The notes under the pieces were generated by a model that ran no database searches, was not told the origin of the DNA, and was given only the letters and a program-made list of their open reading frames with translations. Positions 63,250-64,000 of a DNA stretch of 64,000 nt are shown here, in pieces. Made by a program: the position numbers and the translations under genes. The number at the start of each line of letters is the position of its first letter. Position 1 is the first letter of the stretch. The stretch comes from Gavia stellata (Eukaryota; Chordata; Aves; Gaviiformes; Gaviidae), in contig NC_082610.1 of the NCBI RefSeq assembly GCF_030936135.1, positions 14,357,928 to 14,421,927 of the forward strand. The letters run 5' to 3'.

Positions 63250-64000
63250 TCCAGTCTGGCCTTGAAAACCTTCAAGGATGAAGACTGCACAGCCTCTCTG
63301 GGTGCTCTGCTTCACCTTGTCCCACTGCTCATGTGTCCTCATAGTGAGAAATTTTTTCCTCATGTCTAGTCTGAACTTCTCTTGTTTCAATGTTGCCTCT
63401 CATTTTCCCACTATGCACCAGTAGGTACAGCCTGGCTTTGCTGTCTTGATGGCCTCCTATTAGACACTGGCAGGCTGCTGTTAGGGGGTGCGTGTGTGTG
63501 TGTTCCAAAAGCCATCGCTTCTCCAGAGTGGACAAGCCCAGCTCACCCAGCCTCTCCTCACAGGGTAGGTTCTCCAGTCCTGTAGTTGTCCTGGTGGTCC
63601 TCTGCTGAACTTGCTCCATTTTATCAATGTCTTTCTTGTATTGAGGAGCCCAAAACTGGATGTACTTTTCTAGGTATGGTCTCACAAGAGCTGAGCAGGG
63701 GGGATGATCATTTGCCTCGGTCCGATGGCTGTGCTCCTGTGAATATAGACCAGCATACTGTTGGCTGCCTTTGCTGCCAGGGCACACTGCAGGCTCATGT
63801 TCAGCCCTTCATCCTTTTCAGAAGGGCAGCTCTCAGCCTGTGTTGTTGCAGGGGACTCTTCCTTCCCAGGTGTGGGGCTTTGTGTATGTCGCTCCTGAAT
63901 TTCATAAGACTCCTGTTGACTCACTCCTCCAGTTTGTCTAGGTCCCTCTGGATGGTAGCCCTACCCCTGCATGTACTGTCTGCTTCCCCCAGTTTGGTAT
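63250..64000 (-). mobile_element. CR1 LINE fragment, truncated by window edge
   Basis: Minus-strand CR1. The frame around 63,350-63,790 still reads CR1 reverse-transcriptase C-terminal blocks: RPYLEKYIQFWAPQYKKDID, EQVQQRTTR, GLENLPCEERLGELGLSTLE. The non-coding part at 63,255-63,380 matches the CR1 3' region (CAGCCTCTCTGGGTGCTCTGCTTCACC on the plus strand, written here in two overlapping parts). A GT microsatellite near 63,490 interrupts the ORF. The element continues to the right edge. It is a more bird-like CR1 than the copy at 33.7 kb and less decayed. Confidence 0.9.

Overview
This is a vertebrate, almost certainly avian, nuclear window. It carries intron-split genes with canonical splice sites and three sharply bounded CpG islands. 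Few interspersed repeats are visible, and those recognised are CR1 LINE fragments plus one decayed DIRS-like relic. The gene order matches the amniote COPB1 - PSMA1 - PDE3B block (human 11p15.2). The predicted PSMA1 protein agrees with what I remember of the chicken protein, but the species cannot be fixed from sequence alone.

Layout. Positions 1-2,400 end in a CpG island that, by synteny, should be the promoter of COPB1 running leftwards; no COPB1 coding exon was found. The whole PSMA1 gene (proteasome subunit alpha type 1) lies on the minus strand from about 13,340 to about 3,630. All ten coding exons could be placed to the base, and they join in frame into a 261-residue protein. From 13,640 to 35,640 there is an intergenic region with no recognised gene. 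It holds a DIRS-like relic (23,540-24,510), a CR1 fragment (33,665-34,610) and several candidate exons of unknown minus-strand transcripts. A large CpG island at 35,760-37,560 contains the promoter, two upstream ORFs and coding exon 1 (36,593-37,630, 346 codons) of PDE3B on the plus strand. The remaining 26 kb is PDE3B intron 1, which runs off the right edge. It contains a possible terminal exon at 49,096, scattered simple repeats, an intronic CRE and a CR1 fragment at the right end.

The genes are neighbours by conserved synteny and do not form a shared pathway: PSMA1 is a structural ring subunit of the 20S proteasome, PDE3B a membrane-bound cAMP phosphodiesterase, and COPB1 (inferred only) a coatomer subunit. 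The least explained material is a 71-bp near-perfect palindrome in the COPB1-side island, candidate minus-strand transcripts between PSMA1 and PDE3B, and an open, splice-accepted terminal exon at 49.1 kb. That exon would fuse in frame to PDE3B exon 1 and give a membrane-only isoform lacking the catalytic domain. None of these can be proven without transcript and alignment data.
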